From assembly GCF_900110895.1 (NCBI RefSeq), contig NZ_FOIQ01000003.1:186001-250000 (forward strand): 64,000 bases of DNA, read 5' to 3'. The notes beneath the pieces were generated by a model, which saw only the letters and a list, made by a program, of their open reading frames with translations, was not told the origin of the DNA and did not search any database. This stretch comes from Prevotella aff. ruminicola Tc2-24. Its GTDB lineage: Bacteria; Bacteroidota; Bacteroidia; Bacteroidales; Bacteroidaceae. A program made the translations under genes and the position numbers. This document shows positions 7,316 through 15,070 of the stretch, piece by piece. How positions within the stretch are numbered: position 1 is the stretch's first letter; each line of letters begins with the position of its first letter.

Positions 7316-9409
7316 TTGGATATTCTCAATCAAGACATTCAATACCTGCCGGGCGTAGGTCCGAACCGGAAGAAGATCCTGGGCGACGAGCTTGGGATCC
7401 ACACCTATGGTGACCTTCTGGAGTACTACCCTTATAAGCATGTCGACCGTTCCAAGGTCTACACGGTTCATGAGTTGACGGGAGACATGCCCTTCGTTCA
7501 GATTGTCGGACACATCCTCAGCTTCGAGACCTTCCAGACAGGACCGAGGAAGGAGCGTGTCGTTGCCCATTTCACCGATGGCACTGGCATCGCCGATCTC
7601 GTCTGGTTCCAAGGCGGCAAATATGCCAAACAGAACTACAAGGTCGGTGAGGAGTATATCGTCTTCGGCAAACCGACCGTCTTCAACAACCGCATCAACA
7701 TCACCCATCCCGACATCGACCGGGCAGACACACTGGAGCTCTCCGCCATGGGCATGCAGCCCTACTACATCACGACGGAGAAAATGAAAAAGCGCGGGCT
7801 CTCCTCACGCACCCTGGAGAAACTGACGAGAGCCATGCTGGAGAAGCTCCCCACCCTACCTGAGACCATTCCCGACTTCATCACCCAACCCCTGCATCTG
7901 ATGGGACGTGACGAAGCGCTTCGCACCATCCACTATCCTCAGAACGCCAAGGACCTGGAGAAGGCCCGTGTCCGTCTGAAGTTCGAAGAACTGTTCTTCG
8001 TGCAACTCAATATCGTCAGGTATGCCAGTGACCACCGCAGGAAATACCGCGGATATATCTTCTCACAGGTAGGCGAGGTCTTCAACACCTTCTATAACAA
8101 GTATCTGCCCTTCCCACTGACAGGGGCCCAGAAAAGGGTTATCAGAGAGATCAGGGTCGACGTAGGCTCAGGAAGACAGATGAACCGTCTGCTACAAGGC
8201 GACGTAGGCAGTGGCAAGACCCTCGTGGCACTGATGTCGATGCTGATCGCCATCGACAACGGCTACCAGACTTGTATCATGGCACCGACGGAGATCCTGG
8301 CCGAACAGCATCTGCAGACGATCATGGGCTTCCTGAAGGAAATGGATATCCGTGTGGCCCTGCTGACGGGTGTCGTCAAGGGCAAGCGTCGGGAAGAGAT
8401 TCTCGAAGGACTGGCCGATGGTACCATACAGATCCTGGTGGGTACGCATGCCGTCATTGAGGACACGGTACAGTTCGCCCGTCTCGGACTGGTTGTCGTC
8501 GACGAGCAGCACCGCTTCGGTGTGGCTCAACGCGCCAAGCTCTGGAGCAAGAGTGAGAACCCGCCTCATGTGCTTGTGATGACCGCCACTCCCATCCCCC
8601 GCACGCTCGCCATGACCCTCTATGGCGACCTCGACGTGAGCGTCATCGACGAGCTGCCGCCTGGCCGTAAGCCTGTACGTACCACTCATGTTTTCGACTC
8701 TCGCATGACCACGCTATATGACGGTATCCGGCAACAGATTCGTGAGGGGCGACAGGTCTATATCGTCTTCCCACTCATCGAGGAGAGTGCGAAAAGCGAC
8801 CTCAAGAATCTTGAGGACGGCTTCGAGGTGTTAAAGCAGGCCTTCCCAGAGTTCCGACTGAGCAAGGTTCACGGTAAGATGAAGCCGAAAGACAAGGAAG
8901 AGGAGATGCAACGGTTTGTCAATGGCGAGACGCAGATCCTCGTCGCCACCACCGTTATCGAGGTGGGCGTCAACGTGCCCAACGCCTCCGTGATGGTGAT
9001 TCTCGAGGCACAGCGCTTCGGGCTCTCACAACTGCACCAGCTCAGAGGACGTGTGGGGCGCGGCGCCGATCAGAGCTTCTGTATCCTCGTCACTCCATAC
9101 AAGCTTTCGGAAGACACCCGCAAACGCATCGACATCATGTGCGACACCAACGACGGCTTCCGCATCGCAGAGGCCGACCTGAAACTGCGCGGTCCAGGCG
9201 ACCTGGAGGGTACCCAACAGAGCGGTATGGCCTTCGACCTGAAGATTGCCGACATCGCCCGTGACGGTCAACTCATACAGATGGCCCGCGACGAGGCACA
9301 GAAGATCATCGACGACGACCCGGAATGCACCTCTCCGCGCTACCAGATGTTATGGAACCGACTGCGACAATTACGGAAAGACAACATCAACTGGTCTGCC
9401 ATTTCTTAG
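7316..9409 (+). CDS. recG: ATP-dependent DNA helicase RecG
   Basis: A 697-residue branch-migration helicase that regresses stalled forks and processes Holliday junctions. The N-terminal wedge/OB domain is followed by helicase domain 1 with Walker A (GDVGSGKT, about residues 295-302), the DEQH box near 395 and TATPIPRT, then domain 2 with QLRGRVGRG. The start must be the TTG at 7316: the frame is closed by the ispD stop just upstream, and the conserved LPGVGPNRKKIL segment begins about ten residues in, whereas the next Met is over 50 residues further. Length agrees with Bacteroidota RecG. Confidence 0.95.
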   Translation: MDILNQDIQYLPGVGPNRKKILGDELGIHTYGDLLEYYPYKHVDRSKVYTVHELTGDMPFVQIVGHILSFETFQTGPRKERVVAHFTDGTGIADLVWFQGGKYAKQNYKVGEEYIVFGKPTVFNNRINITHPDIDRADTLELSAMGMQPYYITTEKMKKRGLSSRTLEKLTRAMLEKLPTLPETIPDFITQPLHLMGRDEALRTIHYPQNAKDLEKARVRLKFEELFFVQLNIVRYASDHRRKYRGYIFSQVGEVFNTFYNKYLPFPLTGAQKRVIREIRVDVGSGRQMNRLLQGDVGSGKTLVALMSMLIAIDNGYQTCIMAPTEILAEQHLQTIMGFLKEMDIRVALLTGVVKGKRREEILEGLADGTIQILVGTHAVIEDTVQFARLGLVVVDEQHRFGVAQRAKLWSKSENPPHVLVMTATPIPRTLAMTLYGDLDVSVIDELPPGRKPVRTTHVFDSRMTTLYDGIRQQIREGRQVYIVFPLIEESAKSDLKNLEDGFEVLKQAFPEFRLSKVHGKMKPKDKEEEMQRFVNGETQILVATTVIEVGVNVPNASVMVILEAQRFGLSQLHQLRGRVGRGADQSFCILVTPYKLSEDTRKRIDIMCDTNDGFRIAEADLKLRGPGDLEGTQQSGMAFDLKIADIARDGQLIQMARDEAQKIIDDDPECTSPRYQMLWNRLRQLRKDNINWSAIS

Positions 9410-9516
9410 GAAAAAAGTCTGCTGAATACGCACGAAACCAGCACGCAAAGTGTTAAAACTTCCCAAAACTATGTTAACGAAAACCGAAATTCTGCATATT
9501 TCCAGAATCTTTTTCC

Positions 9517-9524
9517 TATCTTTG
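9517..9524 (+). promoter_or_regulatory. -7 box of the M23 peptidase gene
   Basis: TATCTTTG, 42 bp before the ATG at 9567. It also excludes the earlier in-frame Met codon at 9450 as the start. Confidence 0.6.
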
Positions 9525-9566
9525 CAACGCATTATAGCTTTTTTAGCAGATAAAACCAAAACCCGG

Positions 9567-10526
9567 ATGATAACGATTAAGATTCTTAAGACAACTGTTT
9601 TTATGGCTTTCATGACACTCTCGGCGATCCCCTCACAAGGGCAGGATCTCTTGGCGCGTCAGGCACCGGTTGACCGGAAAATGAAGGCAGTTGACTCCAT
9701 AGTACTCAATAGACTGATTGAACAAGAGATGCTGGAGAACCCCTCTGGCGACCTCTATAGTGAGTGGGACACAGAGGCGACCCACTATTATGGCAACACC
9801 CTGCCCGACGAGGCCGTTATCGACCTCCGCGGATTCTGCATGCCGACCCCAAGCCGCGTCATCACCTCGAACTTCGGTGCACGCTGGGGCCGTCAGCATA
9901 AAGGTCTCGACATCAAAGTATATATCGGCGACACCATCCGTGCTGCATTCAGCGGTAAGGTGCGTATCGTGAAATATGAGCCCCGCGGCTACGGTAAGTA
10001 TGTGGTCATCCGCCACTACAACGGACTGGAGACCTACTACGGACACATGTCCAAGCAGCTGGTCCGTGAGAACGAAGAAGTAAAAGCAGGCGATCCTATC
10101 GGTCTCGGTGGAAACACAGGTCGTAGCACCGGTTCACACCTGCATTTCGAGACGCGCCTCTGCGGCGTAGCCCTGAACCCCGCCCTGATGTTCGATTTCC
10201 GTAATCAAGACGTGACGGGCGACTTCTACACCTTCCGCCGCAACAAGTATGCTGCCGAGTCGGCACAAGCCACCCGTCTGCGCGGTGTCAGCGGCAAGAA
10301 AAAGGGCGGTCGTTTCGATGCCGACTCTGACGATGACTCCGAATTGGCTATCGCAGCTCCGTCGGCCTCTTTCGCACCTGAGGTACACTTCCACAAGGTG
10401 AAGAAAGGTGAGACCCTGCAGTCCATCGCCCGCAAATGTCACACTACAGTCGATGCGCTCTGCAAGCTTAACCGTATCGGCAAGAGCATCCGTCTGATGC
10501 CGGGACAGATCTTGAAATACAACTAA
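9567..10526 (+). CDS. Secreted M23 metallopeptidase with C-terminal LysM
   Basis: A 319-residue protein with a signal peptide (about 1-24), a lysostaphin-type M23 domain, a linker and a LysM peptidoglycan-binding repeat (last 45 residues, from VKKGETLQSIA). Zinc and catalytic residues are visible: H111 and D115 (HKGLD), the GHMS loop, and the HxH pair H191/H193 (HLHFE). It should cut peptidoglycan cross-links or cross-bridges in the periplasm, or act as an amidase activator; all metal ligands being present favours an active hydrolase. ATG 9567 is chosen because it lies after the promoter and opens a signal peptide. A strong terminator follows. Confidence 0.9.
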   Translation: MITIKILKTTVFMAFMTLSAIPSQGQDLLARQAPVDRKMKAVDSIVLNRLIEQEMLENPSGDLYSEWDTEATHYYGNTLPDEAVIDLRGFCMPTPSRVITSNFGARWGRQHKGLDIKVYIGDTIRAAFSGKVRIVKYEPRGYGKYVVIRHYNGLETYYGHMSKQLVRENEEVKAGDPIGLGGNTGRSTGSHLHFETRLCGVALNPALMFDFRNQDVTGDFYTFRRNKYAAESAQATRLRGVSGKKKGGRFDADSDDDSELAIAAPSASFAPEVHFHKVKKGETLQSIARKCHTTVDALCKLNRIGKSIRLMPGQILKYN

Positions 10527-10545
10527 TCAACACATACATCCGATC

Positions 10546-10573
10546 AAAGGCTTCCTTAACGGGAAGCCTTTTT
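10546..10573 (+). terminator. Rho-independent terminator
   Basis: AAAGGCTTCC (10546-10555) pairs with GGAAGCCTTT (10562-10571), and a T-run follows. It ends the M23 peptidase unit 20 bp after the stop codon. Confidence 0.9.
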
Positions 10574-10605
10574 CATGTCAGCCCATATCTCCACGGGTGA
10601 GGCAC

Positions 10606-10720
10606 ATGTCTCCTTTAAAAGTAAAACAAGTTGTTTTGGTGTCGTAGAAGGCATCTCCAAGAGTCATAGGGAACATCTCTTCACAGGTAAAACAAGTTGT
10701 TTTACTTTTAAAGGAGACAT
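10606..10720. repeat. Long intergenic inverted repeat, 32-nt arms
   Basis: Arm 1 (10606-10637) and arm 2 (10689-10720) are reverse complements at 31 of 32 positions, separated by 51 nt. Each arm also contains its own near-palindrome: in arm 2, GTAAAACAA-G-TTGTTTTAC (10687-10705) is perfect around a single central base. The only mismatch between the arms is that central base. It lies in the 366-bp gap between the M23 peptidase terminator and the HerA-like ATPase promoter and has no coding capacity. It could be a dispersed repeat element, a protein-binding site or a structured RNA. A shorter hairpin, CCCTATTC-gg-GAATAGGG, follows at 10759-10776. Confidence 0.85.
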
Positions 10721-10836
10721 CGGCATGGATTGAGAAGATATCGTTTATCCATGACGCTCCCTATTCGGGAATAGGGGAAACTTGGCCATCAAAGATGACG
10801 AAGATACTCCATCTCGGTAAAAAAAGAAAGATTTCT

Positions 10837-10867
10837 TTTGTTCTGCTCTCGATTTTTCGTATCTTTG
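10837..10867 (+). promoter_or_regulatory. Promoter of the HerA-like ATPase gene
   Basis: TTTG (10837-10840), 19 bp, TATCTTTG (10860-10867): a full match to the Bacteroidota consensus, 25 bp before the ATG. Confidence 0.85.
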
Positions 10868-10892
10868 CCCAAAACTTTAAACTATAGATCTT

Positions 10893-12464
10893 ATGTACGA
10901 CAAGGAAAGAGGGCTGTATATCGCCCACTGCGCCAATGGTGCACTCAGTATCACAGGTAAGATGGCCAACCGACATGGACTCATCGCCGGTGCCACGGGT
11001 ACAGGAAAGACCGTCACCCTGCAGGTGATGGCAGAAACCTTCTGTCAGGCAGGCGTGCCTTGCTTCATGGCCGACATGAAGGGCGACCTCAGCGGCATAT
11101 CACAGGTCGGAAAGCTGAGCGGCTTTATCGAGAAGCGCCTGCCCGAGTTTGGTATTGAGAACCCAGAGTTCCAGGCTTGCCCCGTCAGATTCTTCGATGT
11201 GTTCGGTGAACAGGGACACCCGATGCGCGCCACCATCTCGCAGATGGGTCCGCAGCTGCTTTCCAGACTACTACAACTGAACGAGACGCAAGACGGCGTA
11301 CTGAATATCGTGTTCCGCATTGCCGACGAGCGCGGACTGCTGTTGCTCGACCTGAAGGATCTGCGACAGATGCTCGACTGGGTATCGCAGCATGCCAAGG
11401 AGTACACCACAAAATACGGCAACATCTCCATCGCCAGCATCGGCGCCATCCAGCGTGCCCTCCTGCAACTGGAGAGTCAGGGAGCGGATAAGTTCTTCGG
11501 GGAGCCCTCGTTCGACATCTACGACCTCATGCAGACCGAAGGTGGCAAGGGTGTGATGAACGTGCTGGCTGCCGACAAGCTGATGATGCAGCCGAAGCTT
11601 TATTCCACATTCCTGCTGTGGCTGCTCTCCGAGCTCTACTCCACCCTGCCCGAGGTGGGCGACATGGACCTGCCGAAGCTGGTGTTCTTCTTCGACGAGG
11701 CACACATGCTCTTCGACGGTACCTCGAAGGCCCTGCTCGACAAGATTGAGCAGGTGATTCGTCTGATTCGCTCGAAGGGGGTGGGCATCTATTTCATCAC
11801 ACAGAGTCCGACCGACATCCCTGAGAACATTCTCGGACAGTTAGGCAATCGCGTGCAGCATGCCCTTCGTGCCTACACGCCGAAGGACCAGAAGGCCGTG
11901 AAGACGGCTGCCGACACCTTCCGTGCCAATCCGGAGTTCAAGACAGACGAGGCCATCATGAACCTGGAGACCGGTGAGGCGCTTGTGAGCTTCCTCGACC
12001 CCAAAGGTGCTCCCAGTATCGTAGAGCGTGCGAAGATCCTGTTCCCCCTGTCACAGATCGGTGCTGTCAGCGAAGGACAGCGTCTGGACATCATCAAGCA
12101 GAGTCGCATCTACGGCAAGTATGACACCCCCGTCGACCGTGAGAGTGCCTTCGAGGTGCTGATAGCAGAAGCCGAGAAGGAAAAAGAACTGTCCGCTGAG
12201 ACGACAGACGCTTCGACGGAGAAGAAGACAGAGGGCAAGAAGAAATCAGGTATGATGAGTAAGGTGATGAAGGCCATCATCACGGCCGTCACCTCGACCT
12301 TCGCCACCATCCTTGGCACCTATATCAGTGACAAGGTGACAGGTAAGAAGACCAAGTCGAAGACCTCAGGTACTGGTCGTGTGGTGAAGAATGCCACCAG
12401 CGCTGCCACCCGTACCATCACCAAGGAACTGACACGCGATATCCTTGGCAACCTTGTGAAGTAA
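10893..12464 (+). CDS. HerA-like P-loop ATPase (DUF853/YjgR family)
   Basis: A 523-residue ATPase of the HerA/FtsK superfamily, DUF853 branch (E. coli YjgR). Walker A is AGATGTGKT near residue 31-38, followed by ADMKGDLSG; Walker B is [11 protein letters not shown] near 265, and the [12 protein letters not shown] segment is typical. Homologues are predicted DNA-translocating or pumping ATPases but their role is not established. The last 90 residues are lysine-rich with one hydrophobic stretch ([17 protein letters not shown]) that may contact the membrane. It is transcribed alone and converges with the phosphopantetheinyl transferase gene. Confidence 0.88.
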   Translation: MYDKERGLYIAHCANGALSITGKMANRHGLIAGATGTGKTVTLQVMAETFCQAGVPCFMADMKGDLSGISQVGKLSGFIEKRLPEFGIENPEFQACPVRFFDVFGEQGHPMRATISQMGPQLLSRLLQLNETQDGVLNIVFRIADERGLLLLDLKDLRQMLDWVSQHAKEYTTKYGNISIASIGAIQRALLQLESQGADKFFGEPSFDIYDLMQTEGGKGVMNVLAADKLMMQPKLYSTFLLWLLSELYSTLPEVGDMDLPKLVFFFDEAHMLFDGTSKALLDKIEQVIRLIRSKGVGIYFITQSPTDIPENILGQLGNRVQHALRAYTPKDQKAVKTAADTFRANPEFKTDEAIMNLETGEALVSFLDPKGAPSIVERAKILFPLSQIGAVSEGQRLDIIKQSRIYGKYDTPVDRESAFEVLIAEAEKEKELSAETTDASTEKKTEGKKKSGMMSKVMKAIITAVTSTFATILGTYISDKVTGKKTKSKTSGTGRVVKNATSAATRTITKELTRDILGNLVK

Positions 12465-12495
12465 GACCTCACCCCTCCCCCGAAGGGACCGGTAA

Positions 12496-13053
12496 CTACC
12501 GAAAGGAACAGACCGTATAGATATACCGCTGTCGATCGACAGTGGTATATTTATATTTATCCGTATCAATCACCGACTTCATATCCTTGCTGATACCTGT
12601 CCCTACAAGCTTCATCGTTGCCTCTTTCATCGTCCACAAACGGATAAAGGTGGTATCAGGCTGATCGGAAGTCTCTATGTCACGCACTTCCTCGTCGTTC
12701 ATCGTATAACGACCCAGGCGCTCCTTATAGGCCCTGACAGACTCAACATCAATACCCACTGGCTGGTCGCTGATGGCACAGGCCACGGCTTCCTTGCAGT
12801 GACTCAAGTTAAAGAAGATCTCAGGATGACCGACGATGAAGGGTTTCCCATGCTCGTTGTATTCAAAGACAGGATTATCCATGATGCCGTATTCCTCACG
12901 CAGTCCCTGCTTAAGAAGCAGGTAGGCAAGTACACAGAGACGGCGCCCTTGTTCATGCTTGAACCTCAACGCCTGCTCCCGGCGCTGCTCCGAGATCTCC
13001 CGCAGCGACGACTCGAGATCAAAGTCCCATATATCCTCTCTGACGTATATCAT
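12496..13053 (-). CDS. 4'-phosphopantetheinyl transferase superfamily protein
   Basis: A 185-residue enzyme expected to transfer the phosphopantetheine arm of CoA onto a carrier-protein serine. The magnesium- and CoA-binding motifs are present: GIDVES in the middle and WTMKEATMKLVG about 50 residues later. Its size lies between the small AcpS and the full Sfp type (about 220 residues), with a shortened N-terminal half. The target carrier protein is not in the window. ATG overlaps the stop of rmuC (ATGA), so the two are translationally coupled. Confidence 0.87.
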   Translation of the reverse strand: MIYVREDIWDFDLESSLREISEQRREQALRFKHEQGRRLCVLAYLLLKQGLREEYGIMDNPVFEYNEHGKPFIVGHPEIFFNLSHCKEAVACAISDQPVGIDVESVRAYKERLGRYTMNDEEVRDIETSDQPDTTFIRLWTMKEATMKLVGTGISKDMKSVIDTDKYKYTTVDRQRYIYTVCSFR

Positions 13054-14354
13054 TTCAGTCCTATCTCCGGCATGGGAATCTTACGGTTAGGATTCTCCTT
13101 GGCACCAAGATCCACAAGCTCGCGCCCTTTCTGGGCCACGCTCTGACGTCCCGTGATCAGTTTGTTATTCGCATTATCATAAGCCTCCTGGACCTTATGG
13201 ATCTTCTCACCCAACTCATGATAGCGCTGCACAAAGTCGCCCAAGCGGTCGAGCAACTGCTCGGCCAGTCCAAAGACCTTCTGCTGATTCTCTGCCTGCT
13301 GGTTCTGTACCCAGGCGATATGAATCATATGAAGGATACCCAGGAGATTCTGCTCTCCCGTCACGAACACCTTCTTCTCAAACGCCTCGCGCCACAGCGT
13401 CGGGTCGTTGGCTAACGCCAACTGCAACGACGACTCGAACGGCATGAACATGATAACGAAGTCGACCGCGTCGCGCCCATTCTTGATATACTTTGAGTAA
13501 TCCTTGCGAGCCAGCTCGTTCACATGACTGCGCACACTCTTGATATGCTCCTGCAGATAACGCTCCTTCTCCTCGGGTGCCTCGGCATTGACATACTTCT
13601 CGTATGCCACAAGCGATACCTTCGAGTCAACGATGGCGTCCTGTCCCTGCGGATAATGCAGGATCACGTCGGGCTGCATCTCGCGCCCCGTCTCGTCGTT
13701 TTTCAGCGGACGTCCCATCTCGTCGCGTAACCGGGCCTGCACCTCATAGTGGATACCCTCTGTCAGCCCCTGACTCGCCAGCAAGTCGCCAAGGATAATC
13801 TCACCCATGTTACCACTCACCTTATTGTCGCGGCGTAACACATTTGTCAGACTCTCTGCCCGCTCGCCCAACTGCTGGGTCTGTTCCATCATCTGACGGA
13901 TCTGCTCACGGAACGATGCCGAATGAGCGGCCGACTCCTTCTGGTTGTCGCTGATAGCCTTCTGCATGTTCGTGATCGCCTCCTTCAGCGGTTGGGTGAT
14001 GCCTGTCATGGTCTCCGTATTCGACTCCTTCAGTTTGGCAGCACTCGTCTCCATCAACTGCTGAGCCATATTCTTAAACCGCTCCTCATGTCGTTTCAGT
14101 TCCTCATCCATCTGATGTCTAACCAGCTCCAGTTCCCGTCCTTGCGACTCTGCCTTGGCTGAGAGCATCTTGTTCTCAGCCTCCAGATGGGTCACCCTGC
14201 TGGTGGCCGCCCCCAGCTGTTCATTACGCATCGACAGTTCAATATCTTTCTTTCCGCCCTCAATGCGGAGCACGTCCATCTTACGATCCATGAAGAGGTA
14301 GAGCACGACTGCGCCTACCACCAGACCTATCAGTATATATAATGCTATCATCAT
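13050..14354 (-). CDS. rmuC: DNA recombination protein RmuC homologue
   Basis: A 434-residue protein with one N-terminal membrane anchor (about residues 3-21), a long coiled coil (about 35-160) and the RmuC domain, a predicted nuclease-like fold with the DAIVDSKVS motif. RmuC limits inversions and rearrangements at repeats in E. coli; the biochemical activity is not settled. The open frame extends upstream to 14450, but the -7 box at 14375-14382 lies inside that extension, so ATG 14354 (MMIALYILIG) is chosen. Confidence 0.9.
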   Translation of the reverse strand: MMIALYILIGLVVGAVVLYLFMDRKMDVLRIEGGKKDIELSMRNEQLGAATSRVTHLEAENKMLSAKAESQGRELELVRHQMDEELKRHEERFKNMAQQLMETSAAKLKESNTETMTGITQPLKEAITNMQKAISDNQKESAAHSASFREQIRQMMEQTQQLGERAESLTNVLRRDNKVSGNMGEIILGDLLASQGLTEGIHYEVQARLRDEMGRPLKNDETGREMQPDVILHYPQGQDAIVDSKVSLVAYEKYVNAEAPEEKERYLQEHIKSVRSHVNELARKDYSKYIKNGRDAVDFVIMFMPFESSLQLALANDPTLWREAFEKKVFVTGEQNLLGILHMIHIAWVQNQQAENQQKVFGLAEQLLDRLGDFVQRYHELGEKIHKVQEAYDNANNKLITGRQSVAQKGRELVDLGAKENPNRKIPMPEIGLK

Positions 14355-14374
14355 GACACTCACTATTTTGATGG

Positions 14375-14382
14375 CAAAATTA
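14375..14382 (-). promoter_or_regulatory. -7 box of rmuC and the phosphopantetheinyl transferase gene
   Basis: TAATTTTG on the minus strand, 20 bp before the rmuC ATG. Confidence 0.6.
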
Positions 14383-14466
14383 GCTAAAAATATCCACAAA
14401 GGACACAAAGGAATGAAAAACTTAAAGAAAAAAATGCTCATTGCATTCATTATAAAAGAATTTTCG

Positions 14467-14474
14467 TATATTTG
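14467..14474 (+). promoter_or_regulatory. -7 box of the HhH protein gene
   Basis: TATATTTG, 44 bp before the ATG at 14519. Confidence 0.55.
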
Positions 14475-14518
14475 CCGAGTAATATCCTATTTAACAATCA
14501 ACTAAAAACAATTAGAGT

Positions 14519-14926
14519 ATGGATTACAAGATTATCGACATTGAAGGTGTTGGCGACGTTTACGCAGAGAAACTGGTTGCCGCAGGTATCACCAAGGTCA
14601 GTGAGTTGTTGGAGAAGTGTGCCGCTCCTAAGGGACGTAAGGAACTGGCAGAGGCCACAGGCATCAGCGAGAAGCTCATTCTCCGCTGGACGAACCATGC
14701 CGACCTGTTCCGCATCAACGGTGTAGGTCCCCAGTTTGCTGAGTTGCTCGAGGCCGCCGGTGTAGACACTGTGAAGGAGTTCCGCCACAGGGTTGCCGAG
14801 AACCTGCAGCCCAAGCTCGTTGAGGTGAACGAGGCCAAGAACATCTGTAACCGCGTGCCCGCTGTAAGTGAGGTACAGAAGATGATCGACCAGGCCAAGG
14901 AGCTTGAGCCGAAAATGACATACTAA
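14519..14926 (+). CDS. Helix-hairpin-helix protein, DUF4332-like
   Basis: A 135-residue cytoplasmic protein built of two helix-hairpin-helix units: IEGVGDVYAEKLVAAGI near the N-terminus and INGVGPQFAELLEAAGV near residue 65. The pattern matches DUF4332, a family related to HhH DNA-binding modules. No catalytic residues are visible. It may bind DNA or act as an adaptor; the true role is unknown. It stands alone between its own promoter and a strong terminator. Confidence 0.8.
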   Translation: MDYKIIDIEGVGDVYAEKLVAAGITKVSELLEKCAAPKGRKELAEATGISEKLILRWTNHADLFRINGVGPQFAELLEAAGVDTVKEFRHRVAENLQPKLVEVNEAKNICNRVPAVSEVQKMIDQAKELEPKMTY

Positions 14927-14932
14927 CACACC

Positions 14933-14963
14933 AAGAGCCCTGGTCCTGCCGGGGCTCTTTTTT
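14933..14963 (+). terminator. Rho-independent terminator
   Basis: AAGAGCCC (14933-14940) pairs with GGGCTCTT (14952-14959), followed by a T-run to 14963; it directly follows the HhH gene. Confidence 0.92.
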
Positions 14964-15022
14964 ATACGACCATTGTTAACCTTTTTTAGGAAAGGGCAAG
15001 AGGAAAGTCACAGATTATTTCG

Positions 15023-15030
15023 TATCTTTG
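15023..15030 (+). promoter_or_regulatory. -7 box of the beta-helix lipoprotein gene
   Basis: TATCTTTG, 40 bp before the ATG at 15071. Confidence 0.6.
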
Positions 15031-15070
15031 TAGTCAGACACCAGATTACCAACTTACAACTATTATTACG

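Noticed and set aside
10574..10836. Hidden coding sequence or tRNA in the longest non-coding gap
   Set aside because: No frame with a plausible start and composition and no cloverleaf was found; only the inverted repeat and a short hairpin are evident.
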